NCBI RefSeq assembly: GCF_051014685.1
Contig: NC_135051.1
Span: 11,179,557-11,243,556, forward strand
Direction of reading: 5' to 3'
DNA length: 64,000 nucleotides
Origin: Ptiloglossa arizonensis
Taxonomy: Eukaryota; Arthropoda; Insecta; Hymenoptera; Colletidae
Positions 39,001 to 51,095 of this stretch are shown one piece after another. Position numbers and translations under genes: made by a program. Numbering within the stretch: position 1 is the stretch's first letter; each line of letters begins with the position of its first letter. A model generated the notes under the pieces. That model made no database searches and was not told the origin of the DNA. It saw only the letters and a program-made list of their open reading frames with translations.

Positions 39001-39821
39001 CCAACGATCCTGAAAATCAATATGCCAACGATCCTAAAAATCAATATGCCAACGATTCTGAAAATCAATATGCCAACGATCCTGAAAATCAATATGCCAA
39101 CGATCCTGAAAATCAATACGTTAACGATCCCGAAAATCAATATGCCAACGATCCTGAAAATCAATACGTTAACGATCCCGAAAATCAATATGCCAACGAT
39201 CCTGAAAATCAATATGCCAACGATCCTGAAAATCAATACGTTAACGATCCTGAAAATCAATACCCTAACGATTCTGAAAATCAATACGTTAACGATCCTG
39301 AAAATCAATATGCCAACGATCCTGAAAATCAATACGTTAACGATCCTGAAAATCAATATGCTAACGATCTTGAAAATCAATACGCTAACGATTCTGAAAA
39401 TCAGTATGCCAACGATCCAGAAAATCAATACGGACATGATTCTCAAATACAATACCAGGAAGATGTGAATCAACAATATTCTTATACATATGATCAACAA
39501 TATGAGCCTAATCAACTGTATGAAACTAATATAAATCAACCTTACGATCCTAATCAGACAGAGGTTACACAAGAACAAGAAGGTAAAGTAGACCAAGAAC
39601 AAAATCCAAAGTACAAAGAACAATATGAGGAATCAAGGAGTCAAGAAATAGAAAAGACTTCAAAAACATTGGATATGAATCAGAGTAAAAGTGGAAAATT
39701 ATCTTCCGAAATTGAACTAAAGAAAAAGAAAGACATAATAAAGTCTTTGTTAGATTCTGATACAGATAGCACAATTGAGCGGAATATTTCAAACACGGAA
39801 AGTGATTTTGATTTTAATTAA
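33036..39821 (+). CDS. Kizuna-like centrosomal protein with NQYANDPE octapeptide repeats
   Basis: Exons: 33036-33106, 33225-33287, 35698-35860 and 36516-39821, in phase, giving 1200 residues. The first 115 residues form a coiled coil, HDYYKKMLELQEKLRKSEEE ... CINRLRLRYIEFLEE ... LNVLRKQYEAYLRQM. I align these with the N-terminus of vertebrate Kizuna (PLK1S1), which has DYY, an LQ-x-L-R-x-SE segment, then a C-x6-YV/YI stretch and LEYETQIKKM-like end. Vertebrate Kizuna stabilises the pericentriolar material at mitosis after phosphorylation by PLK1. The middle is long, polar and rich in N, Q, E and D. Residues about 885-1072 are roughly 24 octapeptides of type ENQYANDP. The last 40 residues are acidic and serine-rich (LLDSDTDSTIERNISNTESD), like the Kizuna tail. 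Many Ser/Thr sites could be kinase targets. Homology rests on my reading of the ends only; the repeat domain is not part of the known family. Confidence 0.75.
33288..35697 (+). other. Intron 2 of the Kizuna-like gene
   Basis: A 2.4 kb intron without a recognised exon. A GC-richer patch at 33590-33850 could be regulatory; its open frame has no family signature. Confidence 0.5.
38866..39432 (+). repeat. Coding minisatellite, 24-bp unit, about 24 copies
   Basis: The unit codes for ENQYANDP, with variants V, P or G for A, S or L for P, and K for E. Codon variants (TATGCC/TACGTT) come in alternating blocks, a sign of unequal exchange over multi-unit segments. Because 24 is a multiple of 3 and the unit lacks stops in other frames, shadow frames are open here on both strands. 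Confidence 0.97.
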
Positions 39822-39917
39822 ATCGTAAAAACTACTAACAATTTTGATCGAAATCCGTTCAAAATTTCGTACAAAAACAGTTTTTTTTTTTTTATTCATT
39901 TCTGATAAATACATATA

Positions 39918-41414
39918 AGTTGGTCACAAAAATATTTGGATACTAATATAATTTTACTTTTACGCTTTATATTTTAGATAAGCATGCAGTAAGTAACAAA
40001 AAATATTTTAGGTTATGTTTGAGTATAGTTTCTAGATAATAAATAAGCAAAACTTTGTCTTATTGTGCACAATTATTTAAATAATGAAACAAAAAGATAA
40101 ATGTAACTTATTTTTATGCCACAAAAATATTCAAACATTTGATATACGTAAACAAATTTTCTATTCTAACAAAGGAATGTCAAAAATTTATCGTCGAAAT
40201 TAATTGCAAAAAGTAACAACATTCGAATGTAGGACACTTGCATTTTAAGTTCCTACGAAATGGGTCGTAAAGGCAAAAATACGTCTTTCAATATATATGA
40301 CAATTAATCATTTTCCATTGAAAAATGGGGAAAAACAATTCGTAAAATTGTAAATATTTTAAGAATAAGCAAGAAAACAATATCGGATATTATAAGCACA
40401 ACAATAGAATTGAATCTATTCTTCAGACTAGGCGTCCATATATTTTTAATGATTGTGACAGATGTAGTATCATTAAGAAAGACCCAAGGATAAGCGCTTC
40501 AAAATTGGTGATAATGTTAAATGACGAATATGGAATCATTGTCCATTCGAAAAATATACAGATAGAAGATTACGTTTGGAGAGCTACAAAAAATAATTAT
40601 TTAGAAAAAAGTCATAAATCAATAAAACCACTAGAATGAAAAGATACAAGGTTGCAAAGGAATACATAACAAATAATGATGAGTGGTATAATAATGTTAT
40701 CTTTGATGACGAAAGCAAATTTAATATCTATGATAGTGATGGAAGAATAAGAGTATGGAGAAAGTGAAAAGGTGAATTAAATCCGATGTCGAATTTATAG
40801 TCGACAATTAAACGCGGTAACAGGGGTGTGGAGTTGTATTTTGTTTCCATTCAGAAATTAAGGGAATTGGTTTTTATCGATTGCATTCTCGACAAAAACG
40901 TATTTAAGCATTTTAAAGAATAATATTTCCTATATAATTGTGCTAATATTATACAACCAAGACGAATTGGACTGAAAAATTCGAAAAAATGTTATAACCT
41001 CAAAAGAAGAATTTAAAAAACACCTTAAAGAAAAAAAGCAACGTATTAATAGATACTATGTAAAAAAAATTATTTATTACACATTTAAAATATTCTATAC
41101 AACAAAATAAATATTTTACGAAATATTAATCCTTCATAAATGATTTTAATTTTAATTTTATAAGTTTTGTACAGTTTTGTGAATTTCTGTACTGTCTGAA
41201 TATTTTTGTGACATAGGAATGAACTAGCTTTTTGTTTTTCTTTTCTTATATAATAAGCTGTATTATTATAAAAATAAAAAGTTTTTGTGTTTTTGTTGTC
41301 TATAAACTATACTTTAATGGAAAATAATTATTTTTTTGTCCACTGTATATATTTTGTACATACAGAGTGTTGAAGTCAATTTTTATTGGTTTCTGAATAT
41401 TTTTATGACCGACT
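39918..41414 (+). mobile_element. Degenerate Tc1-like transposon, about 1.5 kb
   Basis: The ends match as inverted repeats: AGTTGGTCACAAAAATATT at 39918 and the complement of AGTCGGTCATAAAAATATT at 41414. A second terminal-like motif (CTGAATATTTTTGTGACA) lies inside the right end at about 41195. The interior reads as a broken Tc1 transposase from about 40260 (MGRKGKNTS), with RISKKTISDII, then RRPYIFNDCD, DPRISASKLVIMLNDEYGI and IFDDESKFNIYDSDGRIRVW, which carries the first catalytic Asp. Multiple stops show it is inactive. Confidence 0.85.
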
Positions 41415-43801
41415 GCATATACAATATCTATAAATTTATCTATTAGGTAGATAGATAGGTGAGTAAACATATATGATAATAGATATATATATATACATAC
41501 ATATACATATACATATATATAGAGAAAGAGAGGAAGGGAGTAGATTTGTCTAGAATGTAACTTTAATCTAATATAATAAAATCACATGTATTAATAAGAA
41601 AAAATTATTTCTGTAGTATTCTCTTCTAATATTATTGTACTTTATTTTTTCATGAATTTTATTATTTTACATTGTGTTTTAATAAAGATATATTAATTAT
41701 AATTAATTCATATAATATAATAAAATATGTTTTAATTTACTGTTAATACAGTAAAGGAAAAACAGGAATGTAAAAGGAATTTGAAGGAAAACAGAAATTT
41801 ATCGTTAGAAAAATCAATCCTTTGTGTAAATAAATAGTTATTTAGATTGTTTAAAGGGTCTACCAACGGCGATCAGTTGTACAATATAGATTTTCGTAAA
41901 ATCGACAAGCGTGAGCCTGCGCCTAGTCGTGTGATGTGCATCATCGTTGTGTTACTCGACCAATTCTGCTCCTCGCTGTAGGTTTCCCTTATTTTCAGTA
42001 GTGTTAAGGTCACAAGTGAAACATTTCATACTAATCGAACATTTTGATGTTTGATACGTTTATAGTATCCGCATGCTAATCATTTCATGAATATTTATCT
42101 TTATATTTATAAAAATAATATGAGAAATATTAATATTCAAATACCATACCGTAAATTTGAATACTAGTTTTAAAAGTTGTAGTAATCTGATATATAATTT
42201 AAGAATCGTCAATTATTTGTATTTTATGAATATTAAACAAAATCAAGTTCGTGATTTAGGTTATTTTATTCTCTTCTGTAGAGCTTCGTTATAAGAAGGG
42301 ATTGATTATATTTTTACATTGAGATTATTAGGTAAAATTAATTATTTTTTACCATTTGACCGATTCAAGAACATGCATTCAGACTAATTGAGATTTTATT
42401 ATTTTGAGGAGTTTGATTGAATGATTCGAGTTTGTCGAAGGCTCTCGAAAAAATAGATACGGTCCTACTCATACGCATCGTGGCAGAAACGTGTAGTGAC
42501 AGTCGGTAGCTACTAATACGGTCCAGCATGCTGGAATTTCTTTGTGCGGTGTGCTTTAACAATTAGTGCGTTGCGGATGTTTATTCAACTAAATGTTTGC
42601 TCTTATTTCACGGAGGACAGTAATTTTTTCATAATTGTATAAGTGCAACTTTTTTTCTCGTATATATCATTCAATTACAACATTATGACCATGTTGTATC
42701 TACATACAAAATCATTTGAAAAGGCAAATTAAGTGCTTATAGGTATACATACATTTACAAAATATCAAATATTAATAAGGCATTGTGATTGTTTCATCAG
42801 TTTTCGGTGCACATAAGTGACTCATGACTGCAATTCGTTAATATCATCAAATGTTTTTTTCAATTTATCAAAAGGAAGAACGTATGTTTAGACGTTTCAT
42901 CTGTTAATACCCAGAGATAACGAAAACGTAAGTGGATGAAATGATATTACCTATATTTTAATTTGGTTTTAAGAATGTATTCAATTATCATATGTTAATA
43001 TTAGCTATCCATTTTTTTTGACGAATGTTTATAACTTGAATTAGTTAACGATTTTATTTTACAGAATGAAAATATACATGATTGTTATTTGTTTATGCAC
43101 CACATATCTATAATATGTTTTATTATAAATTCAAACGTTTCCAAAATTGGAAATGTGATTTTTTATCAATTTAATTATTTATGCAAATTCAGTTGTAGAA
43201 GGAATCTTCCATTTTAATTTTTAATGTGTAATTTTTAATTTAATTGTAATTATTACGTAAATTACTGCAAACAAATGAAACAAAGTGATACGCACGTTTT
43301 TCTTATACACCAATTTACGAATGTGATTAAGCTTACTTGTATGTCTACTGATATAATATATTCGACCTCGAATTCTTCACAAGCTTCATTTATTTCCTGA
43401 ACAGCAATTGCTCTGGTTAAATGTGTGTAGAATGTAAAACTAATATAGTACGAAAAAAAAACTTCTATACAATTGGGGCAAATATATAGTCTAAAATACA
43501 AACTATATTAATTACTAAACTTATTTGTGATAAATAGTTATTTTTATTTCTTTTTCATTGTAAATAAGTATTAATGTATTTTATACATTGATATTAAAAC
43601 ATTGTTATAAGTAAAGTAAGATATGCAACATTCAAATACAATCAGATAAATTTGGGGTGAATTTCTACTTGTTTAACATCGTTCCAACGATACATTCAAA
43701 ATCCCGAGTTTTTTCAATAGTGACTCTTGTCATATTGCATTTCATTAAAAATCAAAACATATTCACACAGGAAAATATCATAGATAAATATTTGTAGAAA
43801 T
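41415..43801 (+). promoter_or_regulatory. Region upstream of the 43.8 kb first exon, with possible promoters
   Basis: Begins with CATA/TA-rich simple sequence near 41480-41525. Patches at 41880-42000 and 42410-42560 are richer in GC and contain initiator-like ACAGTCGG (42499) sites. They may be transcription starts or leader exons for the exon at 43802; this is inference. No coding exon was seen. Confidence 0.3.
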
Positions 43802-43934
43802 ATGGAAGATCTGGTAGGTGTGAATTGCGAGAGGGACGTAAACGGTGAAGCTGATAGGATTTACTACGAATTAGATGGCGAAGGTGATGCTGACAGTTCG
43901 ACAACGCCGCGCAATGCTGATCCCCATCGCGATC
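43802..43934 (+). CDS. First coding exon A of an unidentified gene (partial)
   Basis: The ATG at 43802 opens MEDLVGVNCERDVNGEADRI and continues through YYELDGEGDADSSTTPRN to a strong donor (GATC|GTAAGT), leaving phase 1. Composition is clearly coding-like, acidic and hydrophilic, against AT-rich flanks. No domain can be recognised. No acceptor partner was found in the following 20 kb, so the next exon is probably beyond the window. It ends in the same phase as the exon at 49115, which fits alternative first exons of one gene. Confidence 0.55.
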
Positions 43935-45678
43935 GTAAGTTTTACTTTGACTTTCCATGTAGACATATGTGTATGTATACTGCAAGGCAAAAGAACAGAC
44001 TGCCAAAGTCAGTTTCCTAACTGTGATTCATCTAGGTCTGATCCCTACTTTTTTACGCCATACTAAGTTGCGTCCTTGTTTAAGAGACAGATAGTGTTAT
44101 ACTATTGGTTTGTGCTTTTTCGTTCATCACAGAGAATCTGCAAGTGACCTTGATAGATCAATTGATTCGACCTCGATAAATGTAATAACTTATAGTGGAC
44201 TTAATATAAAGACTTCAATTTACAATTATGAATGAGATAAATTAATGTCTCTATTCTTTTTTATTCTATCTTTCTTCTTATTTTTAACTATTAATTTTTT
44301 AATTTAGTTTATTATTCATTTTATGAAAATTAAAAATTTTTCCTTTTAATTAAATATTTCTTGGTTAGAAAGTTACATTTTTTCATTGATAAATCATTGC
44401 GCAAAATAACTAAGTTTTATTCTTTTATACATTACATAAATATACAATATGTCCGGTTTAAATATATACAATTAATTTCACGTTACTGTTTACAAGCTTC
44501 TTGAAAAATATATTCATACATACATGTGTATATAATGTACTCCCATATCGACATAGGATTCACTCATTCTACATAAGATAATAAATGAAAAATATAAAGA
44601 AAAATTTTCTCATTCAAGTCATTTGTGAGAAAAATAAGATTGAATAGTAAAACACGTAACATTGAGTGCGACTTGTCTACCGTTTCCGTCTACTACGCAG
44701 TATTTTTTCTCGTGTTGGTGTTTGTCCTGATGTCATTAATGATAATATGGCATCATCTGTTCAACTGGCTCTAACTGGTGAGAAGGCGATAAGATCAATG
44801 AAGAATAGATAATACCGTATCACAACCAATGTTTAAGAACACCAACACAAGTAGAAGTAACGAGATATGTGTACGTCAACCAAGTAGTACGCAATTACAT
44901 GCATACTCGATAAATTTTGAAAATCGTTTTTCATAAAAACATTTTATACATTTCAAAAATTTAAACATATTAAACGTTTTACTCTCTCATGTATGTATAC
45001 ATGTAGTATACATGTAAGCAATCTGCAACGAAGGAATTAACGATCTTTTCGAAATAATAGTGCTGTACAATAAAACAATAATTTAGGCCAAAATGGTTGA
45101 TAGATCAGGATATAATTAACAAGATTTTCAGATTAGCATATGGTATAAGCGTTTACTTACCAGAACGCTTTCCAGAACATTTTGTGCTCGAATGCTATTT
45201 TTGGGTTCATATTACGTATTTTATAAAATAGTAAACAAACATTATTGAAATATATTTTATTTGTTATGATGTAATTGTTTGTTCGCACTCTTTGCCCAGA
45301 CTTCAATCATTTTTAACGAGAATAAAATACACCACGAATATAGTGTTCAATATTGGCTTATAACTAACAATCAGCTAAGATGGTCCAGATAGGGTACACA
45401 TCACAACAATGGTTGCCAATTCGTCGTGAGTGAGAAACTGTGCACTCGCATCAATAATTTAAATGCTCGTGTTAATTCTCCATTCTCAAAAATAATGTAA
45501 CGTTGCAAAGTGTTGTGACAAAAATTATATTTTCTAAAAGCAACAAATAATCGATTTTAGTTCGTATTGCAGTACGTATAAACCGTAAAAATAATAAAAA
45601 CCGTTTGTACAAGGATAGATGTTACAAATTTTATCTTTTGGCCCAAACACTACACTGAAGCAATCCCATATACGCTGA

Positions 45679-45778
45679 GGTTTATTGGAGGCTTATTCAC
45701 AAGTTCAATTGATCGTCTTTCTCGCTGATGTTTTTCCTAAGTCAATTGAACCTGCAGGCAAATCTCCAGTAAATCTGA
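45679..45778. ncRNA. Candidate hairpin RNA (miRNA-precursor-like)
   Basis: About 100 nt fold into an imperfect stem. The left arm (TTTATTGGAG ... GTTCAATTGA) pairs with the right arm (TCAATTGAAC ... CTCCAGTAAA), with 10 perfect pairs near the loop and 8 near the base and a few mismatches between, around a loop of about 30 nt. Length and shape fit a pre-miRNA. I recognise no known miRNA seed. Confidence 0.35.
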
Positions 45779-48700
45779 AATGTGTATGTTCGTTCAAACA
45801 TGTCGAATAAAGTCTTTCGCGAGAAAAGTTAAACACTGTTGCCTATTGAGCAGAGCTTTAAGCGAACGTCTGGATATTTGACATTGCATCTCGAAATAAT
45901 GGATGAAGATCCGTGATGCCAGATTTCAGTCGCGAGTCAGAGAGAATTTTCCTCCTCATACGTATATGTATACTAAGTACAAATCGTGTGTAGACTTGCC
46001 TAAAAACAACCTGATTACAGCACTTCAAACGTAGCGTTGGTACTAACGAAGTGGTTATCTTTTTCTAAGTGTACATACATGATGAGCAAGGAGAGGTGTG
46101 CATAAAATTATTCTGTCCCAAACTGCTTGCTGGTGCAGATTGCAAGTCTAGACACGTGTATTGCCCTATCGGTAACTGGTAATCGTCACAAACTGGTACT
46201 TTTACTCTCAAGCTTCTGAAAAAATTATGTTATAATTCTATATCATTTTGTTCTCCATTGATTTGTGTAACAGTTTGCATATTTTGATCTAATATTACAT
46301 ACTGCAATGTATATTATATAAGGGTAAATGTTATAAAGATTATAATCAAAGAAGTATTCTTGCTTGTTCCTTGTGTTGTTAAAATAGTTATTATCTTATA
46401 TTATTTTACTTTCGAAGACATTATTTTCACTGTCTTGAGTAACCTTGTTTAAAAAGAATCCCGTTGGAATTTAATATATAATATATATTCTTTTTTGTAC
46501 ATCAAGGATAATTTCAGGGGCGACGTTCGATTGTTTATACTACATCTTAAAATTGGCAAATATTTTAGCTTGCGGTCTAACTGTGACTTTTATTGTTTTC
46601 ATAATTTTCCAAAAAATTTCCTTCCCGGAATATGTTTTCGACACTTCAAAGTGTACAAAATACATTAAGCGTTACAAAATATATCGATGTCCGTTCAAAT
46701 TAATCATAATTTCATTGTGCAAAATCCTTTGATGTAATATAAAAATTCCAACAAATGATGGAACATACGTTATGGTTGTTATATACATTACATGCCTATG
46801 AGCGATGCATCGGCATTATTTGATGAGACTGTCCCTAAAACAATAGAGAAGTATCACACTTTCAGACGATATATATGTAGTTTTTACGAAAGTTATACCC
46901 TGTTGCGTTACAAACTCTTAATGTTAGAATTTAACTCAATGTTAGAATTTCGAAATACTTTAACCCTTTAACCAGTTTTTTCTACGTTTGTTAATAACCA
47001 GATACGCGGTTACCCAAAGCGTTTCCGTTCAGATAAATTAAACAACTTCCTTTCTGTGCTTTTCTTTCGATTATCTTTTAGCCTTTGTGTAATTTACCAA
47101 GTGAAAAATAACAATCGATAATAAAATTACCAAAAATTTGGAAAACCCTTACCATAGGTAGATTCATGCTTTTATAACCGAGTATGGATTTAAATAGATT
47201 TTAGGCCATTTTAAAGTTAGGTTCGTTTTTTGCAAATTTAGCAATTGACGAGTAGCTTTTCTCTTACGGACACTCTTACAAAGTCAGCTAAATATGGTAT
47301 GAAAGTGTGGCGCGCATGGGATTCCTATAATTATTGTCCACTTTCTGATTTAAATTTACACTGGTAAAAGTATGATCAAACGAGAGACGAATCAAGGAGA
47401 ACGAGTCGTAAAGTAATAAATAAATTAATATATAAATTCCAATCAACCATTTTCTATTCTGTACAATATGTTGATAAAATATTTCTGTACTATTGTCTAT
47501 AGTTCACTTAACTATAGCTTTCAACCGAATACTCCGTTATTGAGCAGGCATATAAATAAGTTTGAAACTTTCGTGCTAAAATTTGCGTATATTTTTACTC
47601 TGCGAACGTAAATTGGTATAAAATGGTTCTGAGCGATCTTGCAATATTTTAACAAGAACGTAGAAAACTTTTGAGGAAAAATATGAAAAGGGTACCCGGT
47701 TATTGACATAAGCATTGCCATAGAATCAATTTTGTCTTTACGCCAGTCAACGGTCATAAATTAGAAGGTGCCCAATTCGTGATATTACGTTTTGTATACG
47801 ACGTATATTTGACGTGTAATGATGGTTTGTGATATCTAAATGTGATGTGACATGTTCAGAGTGCAATTGTGTTCTACGTAAACTTCAGCATTTCCACTAC
47901 TGAAATAGTTGCGGTGGAGATGGTTATTAATGATTATTGGCTTTTAGTTTTCTATCTTGAGAGTGTAATGTTATTAGTAAAAATCTACCAGAGAGGGAAA
48001 ATGCTAACTTTTTTTCCGTAACGTTTTGAGACACTTGGACGACTTCTCGATACGTATAACAAATAAATTAAGCGGCGTAGTAGCGACTGGCGTACACGTG
48101 GTCTTTGGTCATCTAGGGATCTCACGTGTTTCTGTTTTTCGTTCAATGAAGGAATCGAGAGAACCTTCGAGGTTCTTGTTTCTTGAAATTACACTACGGT
48201 TCAAGGAACCGTAGGTCTTTTGTTCTTACATGAGTAATTTTTAAACAAAGAACTCGAGTACAGTATAATGGTTTATTAATATTTTATAGCTGTCTATTAT
48301 TTGTTCTAAATAACAGTTCCATTGCATACGAAATCTACCGATTTACTACTGTTGAATTTAATAGTGACATTATACGTGCGTATAGAAAGTTACTATATTT
48401 GATGGCAGTATCAGCAGGTAGCGTTTCTAAAGTTTGGCAAAGAGCCAACATCTTTGCTTTCGACGTCGCTCTCTTACCTTCCCAAATCGAATAGTATTTT
48501 TGCCACTGTACGAAGGTTCCTAGCCGTTTGTACGCAGTGTGCTAGCCTAACTCTGAAGTTTCGGTACGTGAATAGAAACAAAATAACTTGTATTCGTTTT
48601 GCGATAATATCCTCGTTTGGTGATCAAGAGAACTACGCTCATCTATTCGTCAACAATCTACTTTGTATTGATTATATTTACATAATCTCGTAACAGTTAA

Positions 48701-48899
48701 TTTTCGGCATAATATTTTTAATAATTTTAACATTTATTTAATTAAAGTATCTTATTAATGTTAAATGAATTCGAACGATTTGGTGATGTACTCTGTATAA
48801 ATCATGGACACCGCATATATTGAGTAATATTTATTCGAGTACTAAGCAAAGCAGTTAGCATGTGTGTGTTATAACGTCGAGTAGGTAACTATACTTAGC

Positions 48900-49114
48900 T
48901 CGACGTCCGAACATTAAATTCAGTTGTTAACTGCAGTGCTACAACTAGGACCAAAGTTTGTTGTCACAAAAAGAAATACAGAAAATGACTGTACATTTCT
49001 ACATCGAATTATCATAAAACGAACAAAGTGGAGCAACTACAACCGACTTAACTTATTCATAGTTTTATCGTGAATGCAATTTAAAGTGACGAGTGTGAAC
49101 CTAGAAATTGAAAA
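48900..49114 (+). promoter_or_regulatory. Probable promoter and 5' leader of first exon B
   Basis: TCAGTTG at about 48920-48926 matches the arthropod initiator consensus. It lies 195 bp before the ATG at 49115, in mixed-composition DNA that fits an untranslated leader. Confidence 0.4.
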
Positions 49115-49199
49115 ATGTCAAGTCGAGGTGTTACTTCGATGGAAGATGACCTTTACTGCTTGCGGCTACCGAATTTTCTTATAGATCCTGAAGATGAAG
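49115..49199 (+). CDS. First coding exon B of an unidentified gene (partial)
   Basis: The ATG at 49115 opens MSSRGVTSMEDDLYCLRLPN, then FLIDPEDE, and ends at a GAAG|GTAAAC donor in phase 1. It looks like a real start exon: high-information codons, a leader with an initiator site, and a clean donor. I do not recognise the protein from 28 residues. The shared phase and short acidic end with the exon at 43802 suggest alternative N-termini of one large gene. Confidence 0.6.
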
Positions 49200-50178
49200 G
49201 TAAACATTCAACTATATTGTACATTATAATTTAAAACGTTTGCATCAAGAACCGAAGTGCATCAAGTTATCCATAACTCGACATCAAATTAAGAATAATT
49301 TAAAAATACTGACTTCTTTTAAAGTCATTTATATTAATAATCTGAATTTGTCAGTGCTGTATATGACAGTGACGTTTGACTAATAATTGGTTCGTATCAC
49401 CGACAATTTCACTTTTAAGAAAAATTTCGAAAATATTTTGTTAGAAACACGATGTTTTTGAATATGAATATCTACTATGTACTGTGTACTGATAACACGA
49501 ACGATTACGTTCAAACCGTTAAATGAATTCCAACGTCCGAAGTTTCTCGATGAAAAAAAATAACATGACGAAACAAAACAAAATAAAATTTATTGAAAAA
49601 ATGAAACATTTTTGTAAATAGAAATAAAGTGATTGTAAATATCATGCTAATTGTAGTTCCAGCCATTAAGATAGACTTACTCGATTCGTGTACCTAATTT
49701 CGTGAAGAATGGTTGGTTGGTGTCGACATTTTTACAGATTAGGTTAGTCACATTACATTTTTCACTTAATGCAAATAAGAACACCAGATGATCAAAGACG
49801 AATACGTTGCAATACTCTCCGACAAGAAAACATGTGGTTTACATAACTGTTTTATTTGAACTTTAATACTATTTAAGATTTGTTGATAACATTTTTTTAA
49901 ACTGTGAAATTATCATTTGAAAATAGACTAAACCAGGTTGTCTTCTCGAATGAGAATTTAAACGAAGATAAATTTTGAACGGCAATAATTGATCTATAAT
50001 CGCCTTGAAAGATCAATATATATTTAGACCAATGAATTTATTATGGGATAGACTACGCTCTTACCTAAATAAAAACATATAGTTTCATTTAAAAAGGCGA
50101 AAAAGGAAGAGTCAAAATTTTGAAATCTTGGAGGTGCATCCACTTATAAGTAATCGATGTTATTGAACATTGTATGTA
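49200..50178. other. Non-coding stretch after first exon B
   Basis: AT-rich intron-like DNA; nothing was recognised. Confidence 0.4.
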
Positions 50179-51095
50179 CAATGAATCACGAAAGTATTCG
50201 AACGCTCCTGAATTACAAATACGACTTGTAAAATGTGAGCAAAAAGAAGGACTTTTGGAAACGCATTATTTTTTCGGACGAAAGTAAATTTAATATATTT
50301 GACTTCGACGATTGTCATAAAATTTGGAGAAAAGTAAATAGAGAAATGAATCTTAAAAATCTATGTCCAATCGTTAAGCACGGAGGTGGATAGTGTGGGA
50401 TGTATGGCGACCCGTGGTGTTGGGAAGCTCGTTATTATCAACAGAATATTAGATAAATATAAATATATGCAGATATTAAAAGATAATTTGATGCAAAATG
50501 AGGAAAAATTAGGGCTAGTAGATTATTTTCACTTTCTGCAGGATAATGATCCATTGTTAAAGGATGGATCATATACATATAACGTATCTCACATTATATG
50601 TACAATATAGATAAATGTATGGGTGGAAACACCCTCACGGATATTAATCCCATAGAGTACCTACTTATGGGCAGAAATTGGCAGACAACTTAGTAAATAT
50701 AACATTAATTCCAAAGAAGGATTAAAAACAAACATTTTAAAAGTTTGGAGTAATATAGAAAAAGAAATTACTGAAAATTTGATTGACAGTATGCAACGAC
50801 GTTTACAAACGATTGTTAGTGCTTACGGCAGACCGACAAAATATAAAAACTCTATATTTATATAAAATATATATTACTAATTTAGTAATTTTGTTGTTTT
50901 AGTAGTTTGGCAACAAATCGCTCATAAATATTGTTTACATTATTGAAGACACTTCAAATTTAACATGTATAACTGCGATGCTTGTATGTTACTGCAAGAA
51001 TAGAAATATTTTGTAATTCGTAATGGCACTCGCATTTTTTATATGTACGTCGAACTTGTAATTTGAGAGCGTTCGAATACTTTCGTGACTCACTG
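50179..51095 (+). mobile_element. Internally deleted Tc1-like transposon, about 0.9 kb
   Basis: The terminal inverted repeats share TCACGAAAGTATTCGAACGC (50186-50205 and the complement at 51069-51088). The coding relic starts directly at the catalytic core, IFSDESKFNIFDFDD, then VLGSSLLSTEY-type text in a shifted frame, NDPLLKDG and NPIEY, so the DNA-binding half has been deleted. Frameshifts and stops are present. The C-terminal LIDSMQRRLQTIVSAYGRPT matches Tc1 transposase ends. Confidence 0.85.

Larger units (their letters stand above)
43935..49114. other. Long gene-free stretch, probable intron or intergenic DNA
   Basis: No family was recognised. It holds a miRNA-like hairpin at 45679-45778 and a weak candidate mini-exon at 44747-44777 (MASSVQLALT, GT donor, phase 1). 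Open frames at 47521-47757 and 48026-48214 have no support. Confidence 0.4.

Noticed and set aside
38764..39468. Plus-strand shifted frame with ILKINMPT repeats
   Set aside because: Same cause: a shadow of the minisatellite.
38760..39623. Long minus-strand open frame with IFRIVGIL repeats
   Set aside because: It is the mirror of the 24-bp coding repeat in the Kizuna-like gene; the sense frame is spliced, much longer and has conserved ends.
47521..47757. Minus-strand open frame of 78 codons
   Set aside because: No recognisable family and no supporting splice or promoter signals.
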